7,459 nt of DNA from Lachnospiraceae bacterium (GTDB taxonomy: Bacteria; Bacillota_A; Clostridia; Lachnospirales; Lachnospiraceae): assembly GCA_031262285.1 (NCBI GenBank), contig JAISHZ010000378.1, forward strand, positions 1 to 7,459, in the 5' to 3' direction. A program made the translations under genes and the position numbers. The notes beneath the pieces were generated by a model. That model was not told the origin of the DNA. It worked only from the letters and a program-made list of their open reading frames with translations, and made no database searches. Positions 1 through 7,309 of the stretch are shown here, one piece after another (within the stretch, counting starts at the first letter, position 1; every line of letters starts with the position of its first letter).

Positions 1-1110
1 AAAGTCTTGAAGAGCGGCTTTCATTTCCTCTGTAATCCGGTAGATTCCCTCTCCTTGCAGGGACTGCATGAGATCCGCACATTTCACCGGATCGTTCCCG
101 GCGATATGATAAAGCAATCGCTCTAAATTGCTGGAAATCAAAATATCCATCGAAGGGGAGGTGGTCAGCACAAATTCGCGGTTGCGATTGTATTCCCCGG
201 TGGTCAAGAAATCATAGAGCACCTTATTCTCATTTGACGCACAGACCAACTTATCAATGGGTACTCCCATTTGTTTCGCATAATATGCCGCCAAAATATT
301 GCCAAAATTGCCGGTAGGTACTGTCACGCAAATCGGATCGGTACTATGGATGTGCCCGCGACGAATCAATTGTGCATAGGTATATACGTAATACACGACT
401 TGCGGAATCAAACGACCGATGTTAATCGAATTGGCTGACGAGAACTGATATCCTTTATCACTCAATTCCTTCCCAAATGCGTGATCATGAAAAATATTTT
501 TCACCGCTGTCTGCGCATCATCAAAGTTGCCATGAATCCCGACTACCAGCGTATTCTCTCCAATTTGTGTCACCATTTGCCGCTCTTGAATCGAACTCAC
601 ACCGCCTTTGGGGTAAAATACAATGATTTTGGTGCCCGGTACATCCGCAAAACCCGCCAACGCCGCTTTCCCGGTATCGCCGGAAGTCGCCGTCAATATC
701 ACGATTTGGTTCGTGATATGATTTTTACGGGCAGCTGTTGTAAGAAGATACGGTAGGATGGAAAGTGCCATATCCTTAAACGCGATCGTCGAACCGTGAA
801 AGAGCTCCAGATAATAGTACTCCCCCACTTTTTGGATAGGTGCGATATCCTGCGTATCAAATTTGGCATCATATGCGTGTTCGATACAATCTTTTAGTTC
901 TTCCTCTGTATAATCGGTAAAGAAGAGACGCATCACTTCATAGGCGATTTCTTGATAGGACATCTGCGCTAAATCACTCCACGATTTCTCTAAGATGGGC
1001 AGATGATCCGGGACATACAACCCTCCGTCATCTGATAAACCTTTCAAAATCGCCATGGAAGCTGTTACCGGTTCTGCTTTACTTCTGGTACTTCGATATT
1101 GTACTTGCAT
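1..1110 (-). CDS. thrC: Threonine synthase, N-terminal 370 residues (3' end cut by window edge)
   Basis: PLP-dependent enzyme converting O-phospho-L-homoserine to L-threonine and phosphate in the cytosol, the last step of threonine synthesis. I translated the frame by hand from ATG at 1108-1110; it stays open to base 1. The N-terminal segment (YRSTR near residue 5, SDDGGLYVP at about 26-34) is typical of the family. HGSTIAFKD carries the expected PLP Schiff-base lysine, Lys112. The SGDTGKAA block lies at 143-150, SSANSINIGRLIPQ at about 234-247, and PTGNFGN, the probable phosphate-binding loop, at 265-271. From memory, family members of this type run to about 490-500 residues, so roughly the last quarter is missing. 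An AGGAG site (1116-1120) sits 5 bases before the ATG. The gene starts 34 bases after the ABC-F stop; that gap has only a 4-bp GCGC hairpin (1125-1137) with no T-run, so read-through is plausible. No frameshift or lost key residue is visible. Confidence 0.96.
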   Translation of the reverse strand, partial: MQVQYRSTRSKAEPVTASMAILKGLSDDGGLYVPDHLPILEKSWSDLAQMSYQEIAYEVMRLFFTDYTEEELKDCIEHAYDAKFDTQDIAPIQKVGEYYYLELFHGSTIAFKDMALSILPYLLTTAARKNHITNQIVILTATSGDTGKAALAGFADVPGTKIIVFYPKGGVSSIQERQMVTQIGENTLVVGIHGNFDDAQTAVKNIFHDHAFGKELSDKGYQFSSANSINIGRLIPQVVYYVYTYAQLIRRGHIHSTDPICVTVPTGNFGNILAAYYAKQMGVPIDKLVCASNENKVLYDFLTTGEYNRNREFVLTTSPSMDILISSNLERLLYHIAGNDPVKCADLMQSLQGEGIYRITEEMKAALQDF

Positions 1111-1144
1111 ATACACTCCTATCCGCGCTTTGGGCGCATGAAAT

Positions 1145-3058
1145 TTACGAATAAGAACTGTTGTACAGCTCTTCCCACTGGGTATATAAGTGATCAAGGG
1201 ATTGCTGCGTATCGTGCAGATCTGCTGATAGTGCAGTTAATCTTTGAAAATCAGCTGCGACTGTAGGGTCATTCATTTCCTCTGTAAGGGTAGATTTGTG
1301 GGATTCCAGCTGTGCAATTTCATTTTCACACTTTTTTAGATCATTTTCTTGCTTTCTACGCTTGGCGATACTTTCTTTTTGGGTTAACCATTCCCGTTTC
1401 GTCTGTGTGAGCACAGTCGCGTCTCGACTATCTTGGGAACCTTTGGGTAGGATGGGGGGACGCTTTTCTAAGTAGTAGTCATAATTACCAAGGTAATTGT
1501 GAAACTGCCCTTCCCGCAGTTCTAAAATACGGTGAGCGGTGCGATTGATAAAATAACGATCGTGTGAAACGAATAAAACCGTTCCTTCGTAGTGGTTGAG
1601 TGCGTTTTCAAGGATTTCTTTGGATGTAATGTCCAAATGATTGGTCGGCTCGTCCAGAATCAAAAAATTCGCATATCCCAACATCAATTTCGCCAAAGAT
1701 ACTCTCCCGCGTTCTCCGCCACTGAGAGTAGAAATCAGTTGAAACACATCATCTTGTGTAAACAAAAAAGCAGCCAAAATATTGCGAATCTGTGTATTGG
1801 TCAATTCCGGATACTCATCCGATATTTCATCAAAAAGACTTTTTTCGGAATGCAAGACATTGTGCTCTTGATCGTAATACCCGATTTCTACTTTGCTGCC
1901 CAGTACGACTTGACCGGTGTCGGGAGCCACGAGTCCATTGAGGATCTTTAGAAGAGTCGTCTTACCTGTACCGTTATCGCCGATTATCGCTACGTGTTCT
2001 CCACGTTTGATGTCTAAATCGACATCCGTAAAAAGAGAAAGTGTATCGAAGGATTTGGACAATCCTCGTATCGACAAAACATCATTACCACTGCTGATAC
2101 GCGGTTTTAAGGTCAAATGAATATCCGTGCGTGCTTGCGATGGACGTTCCAGGACTTCTATTTTCTCCACCATTTTTTCGCGGCTTTCTGCTCTGCGAAT
2201 GGATTTTTCGCGGTTAAAACTGCGCAGTTTGGTAATGATCTCTTCCTGTCGCCGCAACTCTTTTTGTTGGTTTTCATAGGCGCGAATAGCGGCGTCACGT
2301 AGCTGTTGCTTTTTGGTCGCAAAATCCGTATAGTTGCCCAGATAGCTCGTCGCTTTCCCTTGTTCTAGTTCTATGACTTTATTGACGACTCTATTGAGAA
2401 AATATCGATCATGAGAGACCAACAAGAGAGCTCCCTTGTAATTCATCAAATAGGTCTCTAGCCATGCGATGGAATTCATATCCAAATGGTTGGTAGGTTC
2501 GTCCAAAATAATGAAATCCGGAGCAAGCAGAAGTAATTTCCCCAGTGCCACACGGGTCTTTTGCCCACCGGAAAGTGTGGCACAACTCTTGGGAAAGTCC
2601 TCTTCGTCAAAGCCGAGTCCTTTTAATACTCCGACGACTTCGCTTCGATACGTATAGCCGTCTTTTTGCTCATATTCATGTGTCATTTGCGCATAAGCAC
2701 TCATGCGCGCTTCCAATTGATCGCCGCTTTCTGATTTCATCAAAAGCTCATATTCTCGAATGCGGTTTTCCAGATCTAAGAGGTCTTGTTTGGTTTGGAG
2801 GAGTTCCTCAAAGACAGTGTTGGTAGACTGTAAGGAAGCGTTCTGTGGTAAATACCCTACGCTTTTGCCTTTCGCAAAGATCACGCTTCCATCTTGCGCG
2901 GACTGCTCTCCCACTAGTATGCGAATCAATGTCGTCTTTCCGGCACCATTGATGCCGACTAGAGCGACTTTTTCTGTATCTTCTATATGAAAACCAACGT
3001 TTTGAAAGATTTCTTTCCCGGAAAATGCGATGGAAAGATTGTGGCAGTTCAACATCAT
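1145..3058 (-). CDS. ABC-F family ribosome-associated ATPase (YdiF-like)
   Basis: This protein has two tandem ABC ATPase domains and no membrane segment, so it is a soluble ABC-F protein, not a transporter. Domain 1 has Walker A GINGAGKTT (35-43), signature LSGGQ (162-166), Walker B with Glu187 in LDEPTNHLD, and switch His216. Domain 2 has GDNGTGKTT (360-368), LSGGE (445-449), Glu470 and His499. Both catalytic glutamates are intact. The inter-domain linker (about 255-310) is charged and helical, with FNREKSIRRAESREK at 281-295, matching the P-site tRNA interaction motif region. A charged C-terminal helical extension (about 552-633) is probably a coiled coil as in YdiF/Uup relatives. Family knowledge: ABC-F proteins bind the ribosomal E site and relieve stalling, and some confer antibiotic protection; the subtype here is not certain. 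The first of two adjacent ATGs fits best: AAAGGAG at 3068-3074 lies 9 bases upstream of it and 12 from the second. It begins 18 bases after the kinase stop. Confidence 0.93.
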   Translation of the reverse strand: MMLNCHNLSIAFSGKEIFQNVGFHIEDTEKVALVGINGAGKTTLIRILVGEQSAQDGSVIFAKGKSVGYLPQNASLQSTNTVFEELLQTKQDLLDLENRIREYELLMKSESGDQLEARMSAYAQMTHEYEQKDGYTYRSEVVGVLKGLGFDEEDFPKSCATLSGGQKTRVALGKLLLLAPDFIILDEPTNHLDMNSIAWLETYLMNYKGALLLVSHDRYFLNRVVNKVIELEQGKATSYLGNYTDFATKKQQLRDAAIRAYENQQKELRRQEEIITKLRSFNREKSIRRAESREKMVEKIEVLERPSQARTDIHLTLKPRISSGNDVLSIRGLSKSFDTLSLFTDVDLDIKRGEHVAIIGDNGTGKTTLLKILNGLVAPDTGQVVLGSKVEIGYYDQEHNVLHSEKSLFDEISDEYPELTNTQIRNILAAFLFTQDDVFQLISTLSGGERGRVSLAKLMLGYANFLILDEPTNHLDITSKEILENALNHYEGTVLFVSHDRYFINRTAHRILELREGQFHNYLGNYDYYLEKRPPILPKGSQDSRDATVLTQTKREWLTQKESIAKRRKQENDLKKCENEIAQLESHKSTLTEEMNDPTVAADFQRLTALSADLHDTQQSLDHLYTQWEELYNSSYS

Positions 3059-3076
3059 CGTACCGTACTCCTTTGC

Positions 3077-3697
3077 TCAAAAATCTGATGAGGATGAAAA
3101 AAGTAAGGTATGCGATTGTGCCAATACGACTTTTTGCGGATTGGTTTGATACGCGATAAAATATTCTAATATCTTCTCCGCTATCTGCGTTGCATCCGCG
3201 TGTGTACTTTCAATCACCAAATCATAATTATCTGCGTTAAAATAATCCAATCCATATAACTCGCGAAATCTGTCTTGTTCCATTCGTTGTCGGCAAAGCA
3301 ATGCTTCTTTACATTGTTCCAAAGAATCATACTTTTCTGAATCAGCACGTTTACTGTCTTGGTAAACCCGCTTGGCGGCTTCGTCTGCATCTACCTTAAC
3401 GAATACTTTAAAAGAGCGCGGTGCGAAATTCCACGCCAAACGCGAGTCAAAGACGACATTATCTCTTTGTGAATCCAGGAGCGCGGTCCGCTTATCAATC
3501 AAATCATCCACTGACCGATCTCCTCTTTTGATATCCTCATTTACTTTTTTGTTGAATTCCTCAACGGATAGACCTCTTTCTACCGCAAGCTCTCGAAAAA
3601 TACTCCCCGCCGAGATTACTTCATATCCTTTTTGGCTCAATACCGTGCAGATACTGGATTTGCCACTTCCTAAGTTTCCTGTGATTGAAATATTCAT
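3077..3697 (-). CDS. Cytidylate-kinase-like P-loop NMP kinase
   Basis: A cytosolic P-loop kinase that probably phosphorylates a nucleoside monophosphate, most likely CMP or dCMP, using ATP. Walker A GNLGSGKSS is at 7-15. SAGSIFRELAVERG (29-42) and the helix after it match the NMP-binding region of archaeal-type cytidylate kinases. FDSRLAW (83-89) matches the conserved segment that contacts the base in that group. A basic lid-like stretch, DSKRADSEKYDS (114-125), is followed by RFRELYGLDYFNADNYDLVI (143-162), also typical. This differs from the usual bacterial Cmk (about 220-230 aa), with which I see no close motif match. From memory archaeal-type enzymes are about 180 residues; this one has roughly 25 extra C-terminal residues (from about 182), ending in a serine-rich tail of unknown purpose. 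Substrate is inferred; dephospho-CoA kinase or another small-molecule kinase is the alternative. TAAGGAT (3704-3710) lies 6 bases before the ATG. It starts 43 bases after the exporter stop and is followed 18 bases later by the ABC-F gene. Confidence 0.78.
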   Translation of the reverse strand: MNISITGNLGSGKSSICTVLSQKGYEVISAGSIFRELAVERGLSVEEFNKKVNEDIKRGDRSVDDLIDKRTALLDSQRDNVVFDSRLAWNFAPRSFKVFVKVDADEAAKRVYQDSKRADSEKYDSLEQCKEALLCRQRMEQDRFRELYGLDYFNADNYDLVIESTHADATQIAEKILEYFIAYQTNPQKVVLAQSHTLLFSSSSDF

Positions 3698-3740
3698 TTC
3701 GTCATCCTTACCCTTTGCGAATCATAGGTGTCGTGTTATC

Positions 3741-5483
3741 TCATTCCATCTGAAACTGACTTTCATAAAGTGTAGCATAAAATCCCCGCTTTTCCAACAG
3801 GCTTTCATGCGTTCCTTGCTCTACTACATCGCCGTCGCGCATCACCAATATGATATCCGCTTCTTTGATCGTCGATAAGCGATGTGCGACTACGAAACTC
3901 GTCCGTCCCTGCATCATTTTCGCAAAAGCTTTTTGAATCTTCTGTTCTGTACGTGTATCAATGGAGGATGTTGCTTCATCCAATATCAACATGGGTGGAA
4001 GGTGTAGCATAACGCGTGTGATACAAAGCAATTGCTTTTGTCCTTGCGAGAGATTCCCCCCATCTTCCTTGATCGGCGTGTCATACCCTTGGGGTAACCG
4101 TTTAATAAAACTATGCGCATGAGACGCTTTCGCTGCTTGTATCACTTCCTCCGGATCTGCGCCTGGTCTGGATATCGCGATATTGTCGCGAATCGTTCCT
4201 TGGCGTAGCCATGTGTCTTGTAGTACCATCCCGAAAGAGGAGCGCAAGCTTTTCCTTGTCAGATTGCGGATATCTGTCCCATCCATCGAGATGGTGCCAG
4301 ACGTAACATCATAAAAACGCAGAAGCAGATTGATGAGTGTTGTCTTCCCACACCCGGTAGGTCCTACGATCGCCACACGTTGCCCCGGCTTTACATGCAA
4401 ACAAAAATCTTCAATGAGTTTGCGTTCCGGTTCATAACGAAAGAAGACATGCGAAAGGGACACTTCGCCTTTGGCGTCTACCAACTCTGTCGCGTCTTCT
4501 TTATCCGGAATCTGCGGTTCTACATCAATAAATTCAAAAATTCTTGACGCACACGCGATCGCATTTTGCAGTTCTGCAAAAACACCTGATATTTCATTAA
4601 ACGGCTTGGTATACTGGTTGGCATAACTTAAAAAAGCGGAAAGTCTACCGACACTTACCGCACCTTGAATCGCTGCCACAGCGCCCAGCACTGCCACTCC
4701 TGCGTAAACAATGGCATTCACGAAGCGCGTTACCGGATTGGTCAAAGAAGAAAAGAAAGTGGCTTTTAAGGATGCTTGCGAAAGCCTTACATTGATGGAT
4801 TCAAACTCCTCGTTCGCCGCTTTTTCTCTGGAAAACGCTTTGACGACTTTGAGATTGCCAAGTAGCTCTTCCGTTAACTGCGTCTGCTCTCCGCGAATTT
4901 GAGATTGCAGTTGAAACATCGAATACGTCTTACGGGTAATATATCGCGCTGCGACGATAGAAAGCGGTGTTAAGATCACGACTACCAGTGCAATCGGCAC
5001 ATTTGTGATCAACATAAAGTAAAGCGTTCCCACGATCGTCAGAAAACCCGTAAATAATTGCGAAAATCCCATGTTCAAACCGTCTGCAAACGTTTCCACA
5101 TCGGTAACCATACGGCTGACGATATCTCCTGTGGAATGGCGATCTGCATAGCTCATTGGTAACGACTGTAATTTTAAGAAGGCGTCTTGTCGAATGTCTT
5201 TGATCATTCGGTAAGTAATGTGGTTATTGCAAAGACTCATTAGCCACTGTCCAAGAGCGGACACTCCCATGACAATACCGATTTGTATCAATATTGTGGT
5301 TAACGCTGAAAATGAAACAGTTCCTTTGCCTAAAATCAAATCTACTCCATCACCGGTCAGTAGCGGAATCGTCAACGATCCCACTGTCGATATCACCGCA
5401 CACGATAAAGAAAGAAGCACAAAAAACCAATATTTACCGATATAAGGAAGGATTCTGCGTATCGTTTCTTTTTTGATACTCAC
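3741..5483 (-). CDS. Heterodimeric ABC exporter, catalytically competent subunit (BmrD/YheH or TM288-like)
   Basis: Half-transporter with an N-terminal six-helix exporter membrane domain (hydrophobic stretches about 17-42, 59-84, 140-160, 162-180, 250-272, 280-305) and a C-terminal ATPase domain. The ATPase has Walker A GPTGCGKTT (374-382), Q-loop Gln422, signature LSQGQ (478-482), Walker B LILDE with catalytic Glu503, D-loop SSID (506-509) and switch His534. The signature has Gln in place of the first Gly of LSGGQ, the known mark of the subunit whose signature faces the degenerate site in heterodimers such as TM287/288. The start is GTG at 5481-5483, overlapping the upstream TGA; the strong GGAGG 7 bases before supports it. 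The length of 580 aa is normal. The pair probably exports drugs or other lipophilic compounds, but the sequence does not reveal the substrate. A lipid-exporting MsbA-like role is less likely because of the heterodimer hallmarks. Confidence 0.93.
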   Translation of the reverse strand: MSIKKETIRRILPYIGKYWFFVLLSLSCAVISTVGSLTIPLLTGDGVDLILGKGTVSFSALTTILIQIGIVMGVSALGQWLMSLCNNHITYRMIKDIRQDAFLKLQSLPMSYADRHSTGDIVSRMVTDVETFADGLNMGFSQLFTGFLTIVGTLYFMLITNVPIALVVVILTPLSIVAARYITRKTYSMFQLQSQIRGEQTQLTEELLGNLKVVKAFSREKAANEEFESINVRLSQASLKATFFSSLTNPVTRFVNAIVYAGVAVLGAVAAIQGAVSVGRLSAFLSYANQYTKPFNEISGVFAELQNAIACASRIFEFIDVEPQIPDKEDATELVDAKGEVSLSHVFFRYEPERKLIEDFCLHVKPGQRVAIVGPTGCGKTTLINLLLRFYDVTSGTISMDGTDIRNLTRKSLRSSFGMVLQDTWLRQGTIRDNIAISRPGADPEEVIQAAKASHAHSFIKRLPQGYDTPIKEDGGNLSQGQKQLLCITRVMLHLPPMLILDEATSSIDTRTEQKIQKAFAKMMQGRTSFVVAHRLSTIKEADIILVMRDGDVVEQGTHESLLEKRGFYATLYESQFQME

Positions 5484-7195
5484 CTTACCACCTCCCCAAC
5501 GATTTCTCTGTAAACACTACATCCCAAAAGAAGCTCCTCATGCGTCCCAAATCCAACCATCTTCCCATCTTCCAACACCAAAATACGATCGGCACCACGC
5601 ACCGCTGTATGTCTCTGCGAGATCAAAAAGGTCGCACGCGCTTTTGCTCCCTTCAGAGCGCGCCTAAGCGCAACATCTGTCAAATAATCCAACGCGGAAG
5701 AACTATCATCCAAGATCAGTATTTCCGGTTTTCTCACCAACGCTCTGGCGATGGTGAGTCTCTGCCTTTGTCCTCCGGAAAAATTAAGACCTCCCGCACT
5801 GACTTTTTGTTTGAGTACCTCTGCTTCCGACCCCAAAAACTCCATTGCTTGTGCGATCGTTAACGCTTCTTTCATTTCTTCCTCTGTTGCATCTTCTTTT
5901 CCCATTTTTAGATTCGTTTCAATACTTCCTTTGAAAAGAACCACTTTTTGTGGCACGATACCAACTTTTAAGCGTAGGTCGTGTGAATCTAACCGACGAA
6001 TATCTACACCGCACAGTCGAATGCTTCCATGGGTAGCTTCGTAAAATCGTGGTATCAGATTCACCAACGATGTTTTACCGGATCCCGTCCCACCCAAAAT
6101 GCCAATGGTTTCTCCCTCATTTACAGAAAAGTGAATATCGGTAAGGCTTTCTTCTTGTGCGCCTTCATACGTGAGGGATACATGGTCAAACTCCAAATAA
6201 GGACTGTGCGTCTTACTCCTATCCGGATGGATATCCTCCAATTGTCGAGGCTCCGATTCCTGCTCCATCGCGGTAGATACCCTGCCTGCACAAGCCAAGG
6301 CTTTTGTCATCGTAACCACGAGATTCGCCAGTTTTACCAGTTCGACCAATATTTGCGACATATAACTGATCAATGCCACCAGTTGCCCTTGTGTGATCGT
6401 CCCGACGTTGGTTTGAACAGCACCGGTACGAATCAACACGATCAATGCTCCATTGATTAACAGAAAGGTAAGCGGATTCAATAACACACTGATTTGTCCG
6501 GCTTTTACTTGTTGCGTAAAATAAGTTTGATTGGCTTGTGCAAAGGATGCAATTTCATCTTTTTCTTTATGGAAAGCACGAAGTACTCGTATCCCTGTCA
6601 GATTCTCTCTCGTCAGATTTAAAACTTTTTCCAGAGCTTTTTGCACTCTGCGATACATCGGGATCGTTTTCATCAAAACGAGGAATACGACGGCACTCAT
6701 AAGAGGGATTACAATGACAAAGATGATCGCACTCTTGATATCAATGGTAAACGCCATAATTGCCGCACCAAAAACGATTACAGGGGATCGTAAGAACAAA
6801 CGCAGTACCATATTGACGCCGGTTTGTATTTGATTAATGTCGCTTGTCATATGCGTTATCATCGCAGAAGAACCCAGTTGATCAATCTGTGTATATCCAA
6901 TCGACAATAATCGTGAAAATAAGGTTTGCCTTAGTTTTGCACCAAAACCCATTGCTGCTTTCGCCGCGAAATACTGGGCGGTCACAGAAAAAGCGAGTCC
7001 CACTGCCGCCAAACACACCAAAAGCAAACACATTTGCCGGACGATGCCATAATTTTGTGTTTCAATCCCTCTGTCAATCAAAATAACCATTATCAGAGGG
7101 ACCAATAATTCTAACAAAGCTTCCAATAGCTTAAAGAATGGTGCCAAAACAGATTCTTTTTTGTAATCCTTTAATAAATACAAGAGTTTTTTCAT
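5480..7195 (-). CDS. Heterodimeric ABC exporter, degenerate-site subunit (BmrC/YheI or TM287-like)
   Basis: Half-transporter, first gene of the series. Membrane domain: hydrophobic stretches at about 20-40, 53-77, 135-151, 155-176, 238-258 and 271-297. ATPase domain: Walker A GGTGSGKTS (368-376), Q-loop Gln416, canonical signature FSGGQ (472-476), Walker B ILILDD, D-loop SALD (500-503). Two catalytic positions differ from the consensus: Asp497 replaces the catalytic Glu, and Gln527 (in ISQRHT) replaces the switch His. Both changes are the established pattern of the degenerate subunit in TM287/288 and BmrCD-type exporters, so they are functional asymmetry, not decay. Its intact FSGGQ would complete the active site carried by the 580-aa partner. 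The ATG at 7193-7195 has only AAAGG (7201-7205), 5 bases upstream; this site is weaker than those of the downstream genes. Length 571 aa is normal. Likely substrate class is drugs or lipophilic compounds (inference). Confidence 0.93.
   Translation of the reverse strand: MKKLLYLLKDYKKESVLAPFFKLLEALLELLVPLIMVILIDRGIETQNYGIVRQMCLLLVCLAAVGLAFSVTAQYFAAKAAMGFGAKLRQTLFSRLLSIGYTQIDQLGSSAMITHMTSDINQIQTGVNMVLRLFLRSPVIVFGAAIMAFTIDIKSAIIFVIVIPLMSAVVFLVLMKTIPMYRRVQKALEKVLNLTRENLTGIRVLRAFHKEKDEIASFAQANQTYFTQQVKAGQISVLLNPLTFLLINGALIVLIRTGAVQTNVGTITQGQLVALISYMSQILVELVKLANLVVTMTKALACAGRVSTAMEQESEPRQLEDIHPDRSKTHSPYLEFDHVSLTYEGAQEESLTDIHFSVNEGETIGILGGTGSGKTSLVNLIPRFYEATHGSIRLCGVDIRRLDSHDLRLKVGIVPQKVVLFKGSIETNLKMGKEDATEEEMKEALTIAQAMEFLGSEAEVLKQKVSAGGLNFSGGQRQRLTIARALVRKPEILILDDSSSALDYLTDVALRRALKGAKARATFLISQRHTAVRGADRILVLEDGKMVGFGTHEELLLGCSVYREIVGEVVR
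5481..5495 (-). promoter_or_regulatory. GTGA stop/start overlap with strong ribosome binding site
   Basis: The TGA of the 571-aa exporter subunit (5480-5482) overlaps the GTG start of the 580-aa subunit (5481-5483). On the minus strand GGAGG (5491-5495) lies 7 bases before the GTG, so the weaker start codon is backed by a near-consensus site. The arrangement suggests translational coupling, which would keep the two exporter subunits in equal amounts, as a heterodimer needs. Coupling is inferred from layout only. Confidence 0.75.
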
Positions 7196-7245
7196 ATATG
7201 CCTTTGTCTGTAGAAGGAGGTTACTATTGCAGCATTTTGCAGGGA

Positions 7246-7275
7246 TTGTGACGCTAAATTGCTTAGCGATATAAT
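7246..7275 (+). promoter_or_regulatory. Candidate plus-strand promoter
   Basis: TTGTGA (7246-7251) and a perfect TATAAT (7270-7275) are separated by 18 bases. Transcription would run right, from near 7282, through the hairpin-rich part and out of the window. Its -10 box nearly abuts the minus-strand -10-like box, so the two would exclude each other. The gene it would serve, if any, is not in the window. AT-rich chance matches are a real alternative. Confidence 0.25.
7252..7268. promoter_or_regulatory. Dyad CGCTAA-N5-TTAGCG, candidate operator
   Basis: A perfect 6-bp inverted repeat separated by ATTGC. It fills the spacer between the candidate plus-strand -35 and -10 boxes, and lies just downstream of the candidate minus-strand start point. 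This is a common position for a repressor site. It could also form a small RNA hairpin in the exporter leader; no T-run follows on the minus strand. No regulator gene is visible to pair it with. Confidence 0.35.
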
Positions 7276-7280
7276 TATTA

Positions 7281-7309
7281 GTTATATTTCACGTGATTGC
7301 CGATCTACA
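7281..7309 (-). promoter_or_regulatory. Candidate promoter for the exporter operon
   Basis: On the minus strand a -10-like TATAAC (7281-7286, five of six consensus bases) has, 17 bases upstream, only a poor -35-like TGTAGA (7304-7309). Transcription would start near 7274, giving an untranslated leader of about 80 bases that includes the CGCTAA dyad. The -35 box is weak, so the promoter may need an activator, or the real one may lie beyond the window edge. Confidence 0.25.

Noticed and set aside
481..756. Plus-strand 91-aa open frame inside thrC
   Set aside because: It is antisense to clear threonine synthase coding sequence, has no recognisable domain, and no ribosome site; a shadow frame.
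1111..1144. Terminator between the ABC-F gene and thrC
   Set aside because: Only a 4-bp GCGC/GCGC stem without a T-run; too weak to call.
1592..3080. Several open frames (plus strand, and a 90-aa minus-strand frame at 2808-3080) across the ABC-F gene
   Set aside because: All overlap the conserved ABC-F motifs in another frame and show no family similarity; shadows.
3372..3878. 168-aa plus-strand open frame opposite the kinase and exporter ends
   Set aside because: It crosses two well-supported minus-strand genes and their junction, with low-complexity serine-rich translation and no motif.
5473..7086. Plus-strand open frames opposite the degenerate-site exporter subunit
   Set aside because: They lie antisense to a full-length gene with intact motifs and carry no recognisable domains.
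5480..7195. Inactivating mutations in the exporter (Asp for catalytic Glu, Gln for switch His)
   Set aside because: These are the normal features of the degenerate subunit in heterodimeric exporters, matched by LSQGQ in the partner.
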